Below are positions 27,136 to 36,158 of a DNA stretch of 64,000 nt, piece after piece. This DNA is from an uncultured Oscillospiraceae bacterium (lineage in GTDB: Bacteria; Bacillota; Clostridia; Oscillospirales; Acutalibacteraceae), in NCBI GenBank assembly GCA_900553255.1, contig USCI01000002.1, positions 1 through 64,000 of the forward strand, written 5' to 3'. The position numbers were made by a program, and so were the translations under genes. A model generated the notes under the pieces. The model made no database searches and had not been told where the DNA came from. It saw only the letters and a program-made list of their open reading frames with translations. Numbering within the stretch: position 1 is the stretch's first letter; the number at the start of each line of letters is the position of its first letter.

Positions 27136-28119
27136 TTATGCCTCAGGGGGATCCTGCGGATCCGTTGGGTCGGTCGGACCAGCCGTCTTTTTCTTCTGCC
27201 GGATGATGAGCACCGCGACAACCACCGCCGCGCCGGCGATCACCACCGCGGCCACAATCACAACCGGCAGCACCCATCCGGCTCCGCCGCCCTGGGTATC
27301 GTCGGTATCCGCCTGCTGCGCCCTGGTCGTGGTGGCAGGCCTGCTGTCATCCGGATCGGCATCATCCGCGGGTCTGGTGGTGGAGCCGGATTCATCGGGA
27401 TCGGTCGTCTCGCCGCTGGTATCCGGGTCCTCAGAGGTATCCGGATCGTCCGGCGTATCCGGGGTGTCGGGCGTGTCAGGGGTGTCCGTTGTGTCGGGGG
27501 TATCCGGCTCGGTCGTGGTGGTCGTGCCGCTACCTTCGACGAGCTCAAAATCGTCAACGTACAGGGTGCCGGTGCCGCGGCCGATGTCCACGATCACGTC
27601 GTATTGCACCAAACCCACCAGCGCTTTAGGAATGGTCACGGACACCTTAGTCCAGTCATAGGTGCCAAGCTCGATCTTCTCACGCAGATCATAGTTGTTG
27701 CCGTCCGCCCCTTTGCGGTTGACGCCGATGCTGATGCCCTGGTCGTCGGAGGCAACCACGTTATCCATTTTCACCCAGCAGGAGAAGGTGTATTCCTTAT
27801 TAAACGCAAAGCGCTTGTCAGCCGCCAGATGATACTGGTAAATCGCGTGGTTGTTCCCTTCGAGCAGCTCGACCTTCAGCGAGGTGCTGCCGCTATGTAC
27901 CACCTCATGCTCAGTCGAAACCTGATTTATCCCCTCACTCGGGTTGCCCGGCCACGAATCCCAGAAGGTGGTGGTACCGTCCTCATTGAGATCCTCGAGG
28001 CCCGGGTTTTTAAGCAGCGTGTCGTATTCCTTATCCTCCGCGCTCGCCGTCAGCACCGCGCAGGACAGGGAGGCCGTGACCAGCAGTGCCGAGACACAGG
28101 CCATCATTTTTTTCAGCAT
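27136..28119 (-). CDS. Membrane-anchored surface protein with one carbohydrate-binding-like domain
   Basis: A 327-residue exported protein: signal peptide (1-27), one jelly-roll domain (about 32-200; NPGLEDLNEDGTTTFWDSW start and GTGTLYVDDFELVEG end, like CBM4/9/22 modules), then an 80-residue Thr/Pro/Asp linker with repeated TPD triplets. A membrane helix and a KKK tail end it. No catalytic domain is present, so it should hold glycan at the surface. GGAAAGGGA precedes the ATG. It is 33 bases after the three-domain protein at 28153 and belongs to the operon starting with the Gfo/Idh gene. Confidence 0.82.
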   Translation of the reverse strand: MLKKMMACVSALLVTASLSCAVLTASAEDKEYDTLLKNPGLEDLNEDGTTTFWDSWPGNPSEGINQVSTEHEVVHSGSTSLKVELLEGNNHAIYQYHLAADKRFAFNKEYTFSCWVKMDNVVASDDQGISIGVNRKGADGNNYDLREKIELGTYDWTKVSVTIPKALVGLVQYDVIVDIGRGTGTLYVDDFELVEGSGTTTTTEPDTPDTTDTPDTPDTPDTPDDPDTSEDPDTSGETTDPDESGSTTRPADDADPDDSRPATTTRAQQADTDDTQGGGAGWVLPVVIVAAVVIAGAAVVVAVLIIRQKKKTAGPTDPTDPQDPPEA

Positions 28120-28152
28120 GGAAATCCCTTTCCTTTCACATTACGTCCAGAA

Positions 28153-29904
28153 TCAAGCGCGCTTCTTGCTGACAACCAGTGCCGCCGCGCCGGTCACCGC
28201 CGCGAGCACCGCCATCGCCGGGAAGGCCACGCCGGTCTGCGTGCTGTCACCGCCGCCTTCATTCCCGCCGTTTTCGGTGTCCGCCGCAATGGTGGGACGC
28301 AGCTGCAGGTCATCCACCAGCACCGTACCGGTGCCGGACGCCGCATTGACCGAAACGATGAGCTCGCCGACCTCTTCGGTCACCGCCGGAGCAACCACCT
28401 TGAGCTGCACCCAGCCGTCGGACGTGCCGGTAACCGCGGTGCTGACCGCCTCGCTGATGGTCTGGTTCGCATCGCCCTCGCCGCCGGTCTTGCGCTCGAT
28501 TTTCACGGTCACGCCGTCGCCGGTGACATCGGTGGTCTTCACCCACGCGGTAAAGGTCATGCTCTGCTTGGTGTCATACTTCACCGCCTGCCAGCCGCTG
28601 CTCTGGAACAGAGAATAGGCGCTTTCACCAAGGGTCAGTTCTACCGAAGAACCGCCGTTATGCACATCGGTATGGTTGAACTTCGCCGCCGGCCATTCCG
28701 GCGACATTGCCCAGGCGGGCACCTCGGTATCGTTATTGGTCTTATCGAGACCGCCGTAGTTGAGCACGTTCATGTCCGCTTCATCCGCGGTGGTCAGATG
28801 GAAATCGTCAAAATACATGCTGCCGGTGCTGCCTTCCGGAACGGAAAGCTTCACGACCATCTTATAGCGGCCCTCAACCGCCGGGATATCCACCGTGACC
28901 TTTTTCCAGTCACTGCTTCCGGTGAGCGGTGTGCTGTACGTGCTGTCGGTCTCCACGTTGAAGTCCGCATCCATGCTGTCATATTCCGCACCGAAGACCA
29001 CATCCCCGGACACGTTTTCCGTCTTCACCCAGAAGCTGAGCTTCATCGCTTTGCTCAGATCCACCGAAAGCTCTTCCTTGAGGTTATACCAGAAACCCGG
29101 TGCGTTGCCATCAAGCTCCACCTTGACCGCTTTCGCGCCCGAATGGGTATCCGCAGTGGTCACCGAAGCGCCGGACACCGCGCCCCAGTCAACGTCGTTG
29201 TTCTCGAAGCCGTTGTTGGTAAGCAGGTTCACGCCCTCGGCGCCGGTGATGGACACACCCGGCTTTTTGTCGTCGGGCACGTTTTCGTCATCGCCCTCAC
29301 CTTCGTCATCACTGCCGCCCGGATTAGAGGCGTCCACCGTCAGGGTGACATCATCCACCAGCAGGGTGCCGGTGCCGGTAGCCGTGGTTACAACAATATT
29401 GAACCATGTGACCTCGTCTTCCGATGCCGGGATTTCAAAAGAAACCTCAGTCCAGTCGGATGTGCCGTTTTTCGGATCGCTGAGGACCGAAACAGCACTG
29501 CCACCGATCGTACGCTCCGCTCCGATTCGGAATCCTTCACCGGTAATATCGGTGTACTTGACCCACATGGAAACGGTCACCGCAGCGGACAGATCAAAAT
29601 CCGTCGGGCCACGGCCGGCAAAAATTTTCATGCCGGTTTCAGAAGAAAGCTCGAATTTAATTGCACGGTCGCCGGTATGCGCTTCGTCGGTGGTAACGGT
29701 AGGAACAATCCCGGCTTTATCCGAAGCCAGGCCCCAGTTGGCAACCGGCTCACTCGGATTATCCGTACCATTTTCGAAGCTTGAATTCGGGGCATAGTTG
29801 GTGGTGTCCTCCGCGCTCACGGCCATACCGGAGATCGCAAGGGTTGCTGTAATACAGGTTGCAGCCGCAACAGACAGGATCCGACGAAACAAATTGCTTT
29901 TCAT
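28153..29904 (-). CDS. Surface protein with three tandem carbohydrate-binding-like domains and C-terminal sorting-like signal
   Basis: A 583-residue exported protein: signal peptide (1-30), then three repeats of a CBM4/9/22-like jelly roll (about 35-185, 205-365, 370-540). Each opens with N-x-S/G-F/L-E and an HSG/HTG strand and closes with GTGTLLVDDVTL, GSTGSMYFDDFHL or GTGTVLVDDLQL. An acidic linker leads to STQTG, a hydrophobic helix and SKKRA. That tail resembles a sortase signal, but the motif departs from LPxTG, so simple membrane anchoring is possible. AGGAGG is present before the ATG. It lies 15 bases after the binding-protein gene at 29920. Confidence 0.82.
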   Translation of the reverse strand: MKSNLFRRILSVAAATCITATLAISGMAVSAEDTTNYAPNSSFENGTDNPSEPVANWGLASDKAGIVPTVTTDEAHTGDRAIKFELSSETGMKIFAGRGPTDFDLSAAVTVSMWVKYTDITGEGFRIGAERTIGGSAVSVLSDPKNGTSDWTEVSFEIPASEDEVTWFNIVVTTATGTGTLLVDDVTLTVDASNPGGSDDEGEGDDENVPDDKKPGVSITGAEGVNLLTNNGFENNDVDWGAVSGASVTTADTHSGAKAVKVELDGNAPGFWYNLKEELSVDLSKAMKLSFWVKTENVSGDVVFGAEYDSMDADFNVETDSTYSTPLTGSSDWKKVTVDIPAVEGRYKMVVKLSVPEGSTGSMYFDDFHLTTADEADMNVLNYGGLDKTNNDTEVPAWAMSPEWPAAKFNHTDVHNGGSSVELTLGESAYSLFQSSGWQAVKYDTKQSMTFTAWVKTTDVTGDGVTVKIERKTGGEGDANQTISEAVSTAVTGTSDGWVQLKVVAPAVTEEVGELIVSVNAASGTGTVLVDDLQLRPTIAADTENGGNEGGGDSTQTGVAFPAMAVLAAVTGAAALVVSKKRA

Positions 29905-29919
29905 GACAATCCTCCTCTT

Positions 29920-31326
29920 TTATTCCAAAGTGATCGGTGTCCACAGCACTTCCAGAGCGGATTCGATGATGGGTTTTTTCTCAGCCACAAAGGTGGACGG
30001 CGACTTGCCTTCCCGCAGGCCGTAATCGGACCACAGCAGCTCGTCGATGAACACCTTATAGCCATAGTAAGAGGTGTTGACGCGGGAATCGAGCATGATC
30101 TGGATCATTTCCAGGTTCTCTTCCATATCCACCTGCGACTCGTAGACGCTTTCCACCGTCTGCTCCTCGCGGGGGGTGTTGATCGCCGTGATCAGCGCCG
30201 CCACCTTATCGGGATCCTGGCAGCCCGCCACAACGCCCCAGAAGTCAAACGCCGGATAGTCGCCGATATACTCGCCGCCGGAATCCGGGCCGATCGGGAA
30301 CGGGAGCATGCCGATCTTGTCTTCCATGTCCTTATTGAAGGACATATCGCCGCGGTCGCCCGCGAAGATCGCCACACGGCCGGCCTTGAACTCATCCTCA
30401 CCGCCGGTCCAGGAATCGAACACGCCGGTGATGCCCAGGCACTTGTCGTCCCATGCCATCCTATACGCCAGCTCCAGCGCCGCGAGGCCGTTCGGGGAAT
30501 CCAGGTCGAACAGCACCTGGTCGCCTTCGCGCCGGACAAAATAGTTGCCGTTGGACGCTACCAGACCGTCGATCAGGAACGAACCGGGCTGTGCACGGGA
30601 TGCAACGCCCATGATGTCCGCCTGGCCGTCGCCGTCCTTATCGATGGTGCCGGCCTTGGCCACTTCCAGGAACTTATCCCAGGTCCATTCCTTATTGCGG
30701 ACCAGTTCAAACAGGTCATAGTCCTTCAGGCTTTCTTCCTCGCGGAACAGCCGCTCGTTGAAATACATCACGTATTTCGGCAGGGTCAGGTTCTTCTCCT
30801 TGGTGGCATAGCACTTGCCGTTATACACAAAATTCTGGGAGATCTCCGGATCCCACGGGCTGTTGGGGTCCTCGCCGTAGACATCCATGATGTCGTCGAG
30901 CGGCTCGAGCATGTCGTTGATGATCCAGGTCGGATACGAATAGGTCATATCCCCCGTGATCGCGTCCGCGATCACTTCGCCGGACGCAAAGGCATTGAGG
31001 AACCCGTTGCGGAAATAGTCGAAATCCTCTTCGGTGAGAATCTCAATCGTGCAGTTGAATTCCTCTTCCAGCTGGTCCCAGAACGCACAGTTGTCTTCGT
31101 ACTTGGGATCCTCCTTCGCGGCCTCATTCAGGCGGGGATCCACCTGGTAGGACGCCCAGATCTTGACCGTGCGGCCTTCAAAATCGACGTTGTTCGGGTT
31201 GATGGTGTTCTCTGTGGCCGACGTCCCGCCGCCGCCCTGGCTGTCCGCCGGCTTTTCACTGCAGCCGGACACCAGCGCAGCGGTCAGCAGAACCGCGGCA
31301 CCAAGGCTTACAATACGCTTCAACAT
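29920..31326 (-). CDS. Extracellular solute-binding lipoprotein (sugar ABC transporter)
   Basis: A 468-residue lipoprotein with signal peptide and lipobox ALVSGC at residues 17-22, a short Gly/Ser linker, and a family 1 binding domain (VKIWASYQVDPRLNEA, NGKCYATKEKN, VMYFNERLFREEESLKDYDLFEL, TGGEDEFKAGRVAIFAGDR, FDFWGVVAGCQDPDK). No permease is adjacent in its own operon, so it may feed one of the pairs elsewhere in the window or genome. AAGGAGG precedes the ATG. It is placed 44 bases after the Gfo/Idh gene and 15 before a surface binding protein. Confidence 0.9.
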   Translation of the reverse strand: MLKRIVSLGAAVLLTAALVSGCSEKPADSQGGGGTSATENTINPNNVDFEGRTVKIWASYQVDPRLNEAAKEDPKYEDNCAFWDQLEEEFNCTIEILTEEDFDYFRNGFLNAFASGEVIADAITGDMTYSYPTWIINDMLEPLDDIMDVYGEDPNSPWDPEISQNFVYNGKCYATKEKNLTLPKYVMYFNERLFREEESLKDYDLFELVRNKEWTWDKFLEVAKAGTIDKDGDGQADIMGVASRAQPGSFLIDGLVASNGNYFVRREGDQVLFDLDSPNGLAALELAYRMAWDDKCLGITGVFDSWTGGEDEFKAGRVAIFAGDRGDMSFNKDMEDKIGMLPFPIGPDSGGEYIGDYPAFDFWGVVAGCQDPDKVAALITAINTPREEQTVESVYESQVDMEENLEMIQIMLDSRVNTSYYGYKVFIDELLWSDYGLREGKSPSTFVAEKKPIIESALEVLWTPITLE

Positions 31327-31370
31327 GGTTTGCTTCCTCCTTATCGTTTTTTATCTGCTCCCGGCTCCGT

Positions 31371-32459
31371 TCAACCGAGATATACCGGCTTCTTCGTTTT
31401 GGAGGACTCATAAATGGCCTCCAGGATGCGGGTGACAACCAGCGCCTCCTCCGGCTTGACCAGAACCTCGCCGTCGGTGCGCAGGCAGTTGATCCAGTAC
31501 GCCGCCTCGCGGTCATTGTCCAGGTCGCTGTCGGTGGAATCGTAGAACGCTACCCCGCCCATATTCAGCTCGATCTTCTTCTCGTAAAGGCGGCTGCGCT
31601 CTTCACCGTTGATGGTCAGCCCGTCCCGCATGTCGGCACCGGCCTTGGTGCCGCAAAGGGTGGTCCGTGCCTCGCCTACGTCGCGTATGTTCAGCGCCCA
31701 GCTGGATTCCAGCGAAATCGTTGCGCCGTTCTCCATCGTTATAAAGCCGAACGCGGAGTCCTCCACCGTGAACTTCTCCGGATCCCACGGGCCGAACGCG
31801 TTCGCCGCGTCCTTGGTGTCGGCCAGCTTATGGTAGGCGTTGCCCACCACGTACAGCGGCTTATAGTTGTTCATCATCCACAGGGTAAGATCCAGCGCGT
31901 GGGTACCGATGTCGATCAGCGGGCCGCCGCCCTGCTCCTCCTCATTGAGGAACACACCCCAGTTCGGCACCGCCCGGCGGCGCACCGCGTGCGCCTTGGC
32001 AAAGTAAATCTCGCCGAGCTCCCCGTCCGCACACAGCTGATGCAGGTACTGCGTCTCCTTGCGGAACCGGTTCTGGTAACCGATGGTCAGCTTCTTGCCG
32101 GTGCGCTTGGCTGCTTCGCACATCGCGACCGCTTCCGCCGAGGTCTTGGCCATCGGCTTCTCGCACATGACGTTTTTGCCCGCTTCCAGCGCGTCGATGG
32201 TGATGAAGGAGTGCGAGCGGTTCGGCGTGCACACATGCACCGCATCCACCTCCGGTTCCTTCGCGAGCAGCTCCTTATAATCGGTGTACACCCGCGCGTC
32301 CGGCGTGCCGTAATCCTTCCGGGCCTTCTCGGCGCGTTCCGCTATGATGTCGCAGAAAGCAACCATTTCCACGCCCGGCAGACGCTTGAGGCTGGGCATG
32401 TGCTTGCCGTTGGCAATCCCGCCGCAGCCCACGATGGCAATGCGAATAACCTTTTCCAT
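31371..32459 (-). CDS. Gfo/Idh/MocA-family oxidoreductase
   Basis: A 362-residue NAD(P)-dependent sugar or inositol dehydrogenase-like enzyme. The Rossmann fingerprint is IAIVGCGGIANGKH at residues 7-20; CEKPMAKT near residue 98 gives the catalytic Lys; GPLIDIGTHALDLTLWMM near residue 179 gives the His/Asp pair of the C-terminal domain. The ATG at 32459 follows AAAGG. It starts a four-gene operon with a binding lipoprotein and two surface proteins, so it probably oxidises or epimerises the sugar taken up through that system. Substrate cannot be assigned. Confidence 0.92.
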   Translation of the reverse strand: MEKVIRIAIVGCGGIANGKHMPSLKRLPGVEMVAFCDIIAERAEKARKDYGTPDARVYTDYKELLAKEPEVDAVHVCTPNRSHSFITIDALEAGKNVMCEKPMAKTSAEAVAMCEAAKRTGKKLTIGYQNRFRKETQYLHQLCADGELGEIYFAKAHAVRRRAVPNWGVFLNEEEQGGGPLIDIGTHALDLTLWMMNNYKPLYVVGNAYHKLADTKDAANAFGPWDPEKFTVEDSAFGFITMENGATISLESSWALNIRDVGEARTTLCGTKAGADMRDGLTINGEERSRLYEKKIELNMGGVAFYDSTDSDLDNDREAAYWINCLRTDGEVLVKPEEALVVTRILEAIYESSKTKKPVYLG

Positions 32460-32520
32460 GACAAAATCCGCCTTTCGAGTTTGGTATATTGACCAGAATT
32501 TTTTCTTTCCACGCAGTTTG

Positions 32521-32549
32521 ATTATATCGGGATCACATGGGGCTTTCTA
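32521..32549 (-). promoter_or_regulatory. Candidate promoter for the Gfo/Idh operon
   Basis: On the minus strand TATAAT (32521-32526) lies 17 bases after TAGAAA (32544-32549, four of six matching a -35). It overlaps the last codons of the upstream araC-type gene and is about 60 bases before the oxidoreductase start. The weak -35 suits AraC activation. Confidence 0.5.
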
Positions 32550-33429
32550 TGTCCGATTCCGCTTCATTGTTCTCAAATATTGACTTCCGGTATTCGCTCG
32601 GCGACATCCCGGTCGTCGACTTGAACAGCCGGTTAAAGGTCTTCACGCTGCCGAAGCCTACCTCGTCCGAAATCTCGGTTATGCTTTTGTTTTCATTGAT
32701 AAGCGCCCACTGCGCCTTATTGATCCGGTAGGTGTTCAGGTAGGACAAAAAGGTGGTATTGGTGAACCGCTTGAAAAACCGGGCAAAATAACTCGGGGCA
32801 AAATTCAGCGCGAGCGCCACCTCCTCCAGTGACAATTTCCGCTGGTAGTTCTGCTCCACATAGGCGATGGTCTTTTCCAGATTCGACAGCATCTTGGTCT
32901 GGTTGATGTTGGTGAACATGCTGAACTGCGCGCTGCTCTTGGGCACCTCGCCGCACAGCACCAGGATCAGGTCGTAGATGCGCGCCTTGATCGCGAGGTT
33001 GCGGCCGAAGCCGCTGCCCGCGTTGAGCCGCTCGAGCTGCCGCAGGATATCCACCACCCGCTTGCGGGTCTCCGGCCGCCAGCGCGAGCTCACCCGCACC
33101 ATGTTTTCCAGCCGTTTCTTGATCTCTGCCTTATTCCGGCCGTGCGAACGCTCGTCCTCGAATATGTCCATGTCGAACATCACCACCATCCGGCGGTGGT
33201 TCTGCGAGCACAGGTAAAAATGCACGTCGCCGCCGATGGCAATCCCCACGTCCCCTTCACGCACCTCAAAGATCCGGTCGTTGATCATCATCTGGGTGCT
33301 GCCCTGCAGCGAATAGATGATCTCGATCTCCTTATGCCAGTGGCTCGGCACCACCGAGTTGCCGTTATCGTAAAAAAGGACAAACGGTATATCCTTTTCG
33401 GTTACATTGAGTTGGTAAAACGAATTCAT
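32533..33429 (-). CDS. AraC-family transcriptional regulator with cupin sensor
   Basis: A 298-residue regulator: cupin (about 15-95, PSHWHKEIEIIYSLQGSTQMMINDR), a helical middle and the AraC DNA-binding domain (about 190-285; LNFAPSYFARFFKRFTNTTF, VGFGSVKTFNRLFKSTTGMSPSEYR). The ATG at 33429 is where the conserved domain begins; a start at 33486 would overlap the GH3 coding end. It lies 16 bases after the GH3 gene and 73 before the Gfo/Idh gene, so it is likely co-transcribed with GH3 and regulates the operon downstream. Confidence 0.92.
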   Translation of the reverse strand: MNSFYQLNVTEKDIPFVLFYDNGNSVVPSHWHKEIEIIYSLQGSTQMMINDRIFEVREGDVGIAIGGDVHFYLCSQNHRRMVVMFDMDIFEDERSHGRNKAEIKKRLENMVRVSSRWRPETRKRVVDILRQLERLNAGSGFGRNLAIKARIYDLILVLCGEVPKSSAQFSMFTNINQTKMLSNLEKTIAYVEQNYQRKLSLEEVALALNFAPSYFARFFKRFTNTTFLSYLNTYRINKAQWALINENKSITEISDEVGFGSVKTFNRLFKSTTGMSPSEYRKSIFENNEAESDIESPM

Positions 33430-33445
33430 GCCTTGCCCCCAAGCC

Positions 33446-35590
33446 TTATCGCAGGCGGAACGAGACCGCCTTTCCCCGCGCTGCATCCGGCGCGATCACC
33501 GCCAGAAATTCTCCCGGCTCTGCATAGCGGCTGCCGTCCGCATGTGCGAACGCCAACTGCTCCTTTGTCAGGGTGAAGCGCACCGTCATCCTTTCACCCG
33601 GCTGCAGCTCCACCTTCCGGAAATCCTTCAGCTCCCGCACCGGCCGCACCACGCTGCCGCTCACGTCCCGCGTATACAGCTGCACCGTCTCCCGCACCGG
33701 GTAACGCCCCTCGTTGGCGATCTCCGCCGAAACCGTCCACGCTTCGTTGTCCTGCGCCGGCTCCACCGCCGTATCGCCATAGCTCACCGGCGAATAGCCC
33801 AGGCCGTAGCCGAACGGGTAAAGCGGCGCGTTCGGAATATCGATATACCGCGACAGGTAGCGCTGGTCGGAAAACTCCTTATCGATCGGACGGCCTGTCC
33901 GGTAGCCGTTATAGTATACCGGCACCTGCCCCACCGTATACGGCACCGACATGGTCAGGCGTCCCTCCGGCAGCCGGTCACCGAACAGCAGATCCACAAC
34001 CGCATGGCCGCCTTCGCTGCCCGGGAACCACGCTTCCAGCACCGCGTCCGCCCGCTCACTGAGGGTACGCATCTCCAGCGGGCGCCCGCTGAACAGCACG
34101 AGCACCGTCGGCTTGCCCAGCGCAAACACCGCCTGCGCCAGCTCCCCCTGGCGTCCCGGCACCGTCAGGAACGCCCGGCTGGTCGCTTCCCCGGTCATAT
34201 CCTGGTGCTCGCCGAGCGCCAGGATGATCACATCCGCCGGCTCCGCAGCAGCCTTCACGCCGTTCAGGTCCAGCTCATCGTCGTCTGCATAGCCGGTGCC
34301 GCGGCAGTAGGTGATCTGCGCACCCGGCAGCTTTTCCTCGAGCGCCTGCCCAAGCGTCACCGTCTCCTCCCGGCGGCCCACACAGCCCCAGCCGCCGAGC
34401 AGGTTGTCCTCTTTGCCGAACGGCCCGATCACCGCCACCTTTGCCGTCGCCGGCAGCGGCAGCAGCTGATTTTCATTTTTCAGCAGCACCATTGATTTGG
34501 CCGCGATCTCCCGCGCTGCCGACCGGTGCGCCGGGCAGCCCTGCACCGCCTGCTCTGCCTCCGGGCTTGCCCCACGGTACGGATCCTCAAACAGCCCGAG
34601 CGCGTCCTTGAGCTTCAGGATGCGCAGCACCGCTTCGTCGATCAGCGCTTCATCCAGCAGCCCTTCCCTGACCAGCTCTTCCCCGTACTGCAGGTAATCC
34701 GAGGTCATCATCTCGATATCCACGCCCGCGCGGATGGCCTTCAGCGCCGCTTCCCGGCCGTCCTCGGCCGCGCCGTGCGCCACCAGTTCCTGCACCGCGC
34801 CCCAGTCCGAAATGACCGTGCCGTCAAAGCCCCATTCCTTCCGCAGCACATCCCGCAGAAGCCAGGTATTCGCGGTGGACGGAACCCCGTTAAGCGCGTT
34901 GAATGACGACATCACCATCGCCACCCCCGCTTTAACCGCCGCTTCATAGGCCGGGAAATAGTATTCCCGCAGGGCATATTCCCCGATCTCGACCGTGTTA
35001 TAATCCCGGCCCGCCTCGGCCGCGCCATAGGCCGCCACGTGCTTGACGCATGCCGCCATATGCTCCGGCGCCTTCAGGTCGTCCCCCTGGTAGCCGCGCA
35101 CAAACGCCGCGGAAAACAGGCTGTTGAGCAACGGGTCCTCCCCGGTGGATTCCATCACGCGCCCCCAGCGCGCATCCCGCACCAGATCCACCATCGGGGA
35201 AAAGTTGACGTGCACGCCGGAGGCGGTCGCCTCCCTTGCGGCGATGCGCGCGGATTCCTCCGCCAGGGCGGGATCCCAGGTGCAGCCGATGGCCAGCGGC
35301 ACCGGGAAAATCGTCCGGAAGCCATGGATGACGTCCAGCATGAACAGCACCGGTATTTTCAGCCGGTCGGCCGCAAGGTGCTTCTCCTGAATCGAACGGG
35401 TGAACGCGGCGCCGATGCCGCCGAGCACCGTGCCGCAGGCCGCAACGTCCTCTTCGGTAATCTGCATGGCGTGCAGCGGGCCGGTCAGCTCCCCGCTGCC
35501 CTGCGCATTATGGAAGCTGCTGTCGAGCTGCGTCATCTGCGCGAGCTTTTCACGCAATGTCATTTTTTTAAGTAGTTTTTGGACGTCCAT
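33446..35590 (-). CDS. Beta-glucosidase-like glycoside hydrolase, GH3 family
   Basis: A 714-residue enzyme without a signal peptide, so it acts on imported oligosaccharide. The N-terminal barrel has REKLAQMTQLD, IPVLFMLDVIHGFRTIFPVPLAIG, GRVMESTGEDPLLNS and MVMSSFNALNGVPS. The nucleophile is Asp262 in TVISDWGAV. An alpha/beta sandwich and a C-terminal fibronectin type III domain (about 640-714) follow, as in BglX-type beta-glucosidases. The ATG at 35590 is preferred, with GGGAG nine bases upstream. A promoter and a palindromic operator-like site lie just before it. The linkage cleaved could be beta-glucoside or beta-xyloside. Confidence 0.92.
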   Translation of the reverse strand: MDVQKLLKKMTLREKLAQMTQLDSSFHNAQGSGELTGPLHAMQITEEDVAACGTVLGGIGAAFTRSIQEKHLAADRLKIPVLFMLDVIHGFRTIFPVPLAIGCTWDPALAEESARIAAREATASGVHVNFSPMVDLVRDARWGRVMESTGEDPLLNSLFSAAFVRGYQGDDLKAPEHMAACVKHVAAYGAAEAGRDYNTVEIGEYALREYYFPAYEAAVKAGVAMVMSSFNALNGVPSTANTWLLRDVLRKEWGFDGTVISDWGAVQELVAHGAAEDGREAALKAIRAGVDIEMMTSDYLQYGEELVREGLLDEALIDEAVLRILKLKDALGLFEDPYRGASPEAEQAVQGCPAHRSAAREIAAKSMVLLKNENQLLPLPATAKVAVIGPFGKEDNLLGGWGCVGRREETVTLGQALEEKLPGAQITYCRGTGYADDDELDLNGVKAAAEPADVIILALGEHQDMTGEATSRAFLTVPGRQGELAQAVFALGKPTVLVLFSGRPLEMRTLSERADAVLEAWFPGSEGGHAVVDLLFGDRLPEGRLTMSVPYTVGQVPVYYNGYRTGRPIDKEFSDQRYLSRYIDIPNAPLYPFGYGLGYSPVSYGDTAVEPAQDNEAWTVSAEIANEGRYPVRETVQLYTRDVSGSVVRPVRELKDFRKVELQPGERMTVRFTLTKEQLAFAHADGSRYAEPGEFLAVIAPDAARGKAVSFRLR

Positions 35591-35643
35591 TTTCCGATTC
35601 TCCCGTCTGCGCTGGAAATTTCGCCTAAATTTCAACAGCGTTT

Positions 35644-35658
35644 TGTAAGCGTTTTACA
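35644..35658 (-). promoter_or_regulatory. Palindromic operator-like site at the GH3 promoter
   Basis: TGTAAGCGTTTTACA has inverted TGTAA/TTACA arms around a GCG-containing centre. It resembles LacI-family and catabolite-control (cre) operators but is one base longer than the usual cre. It covers the predicted transcription start, where a bound repressor would block initiation. Confidence 0.5.
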
Positions 35659-35663
35659 CCATT

Positions 35664-35693
35664 ATCATAGGTTTTGTGTACTGAGACAGTCAA
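35664..35693 (-). promoter_or_regulatory. Promoter of the GH3-araC unit
   Basis: On the minus strand TTGACT (35688-35693) and TATGAT (35664-35669) are 18 bases apart. The start is predicted near 35657, within the palindrome, giving a leader of about 67 bases. Confidence 0.7.
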
Positions 35694-35926
35694 CATAATG
35701 TCATTATTTGAGGTATTTAGGGTTGTTTTCGGGTCGTTTTGATGGATTTTTTCGCGAATTGCGGCAAAAACGGGAAATTTTATGAGAAGCCGGCAAAAAA
35801 AGGTCACGATTTGACTATATGTGCAGCCTTCTGCATACGCATAAAGCGAATAGCCCAGATATGGGGGATACCGGCCAGATGTTGGATGAAAAACGAATAA
35901 TTATACGACACATTCCGTGTGCGGGA
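35694..35926. other. AT-rich intergenic stretch
   Basis: No coding region, RNA or repeat is recognised between the GH3 promoter and the tandem terminators. The composition is clearly more AT-rich than the flanking genes. Confidence 0.4.
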
Positions 35927-35963
35927 CGCAAAAAAACCGCGCATCCGTTTGGATGCGCGGTTT
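35927..35963 (-). terminator. Second of two tandem intrinsic terminators ending region B
   Basis: Thirteen-base arms (AAACCGCGCATCC / GGATGCGCGGTTT) with a four-base loop are followed on the minus strand by seven T. It backs up the terminator at 36046. Confidence 0.85.
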
Positions 35964-36045
35964 GGCAGCGTTGGAAGTATGGGGGGCAGGTCTTTTCGGA
36001 TGCGGCCTCCGGCGAGGCATCATCGCGACTTCTGCGCCCTTATGC

Positions 36046-36078
36046 AAAAACGGCCTGAACGAATCGTTCAGGCCGTTT
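36046..36078 (-). terminator. First of two tandem intrinsic terminators ending region B
   Basis: Thirteen-base arms (AAACGGCCTGAAC / GTTCAGGCCGTTT) with a five-base loop are followed by five T on the minus strand, about 80 bases past the stop at 36159. Confidence 0.85.
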
Positions 36079-36158
36079 GGGGATGCACGCGGAATAATGC
36101 CGAACAGAAAGCCTGCCGCCTGTGCGGCGTCTGGGCAGCAGCAGTTTACGGGGGCCGG

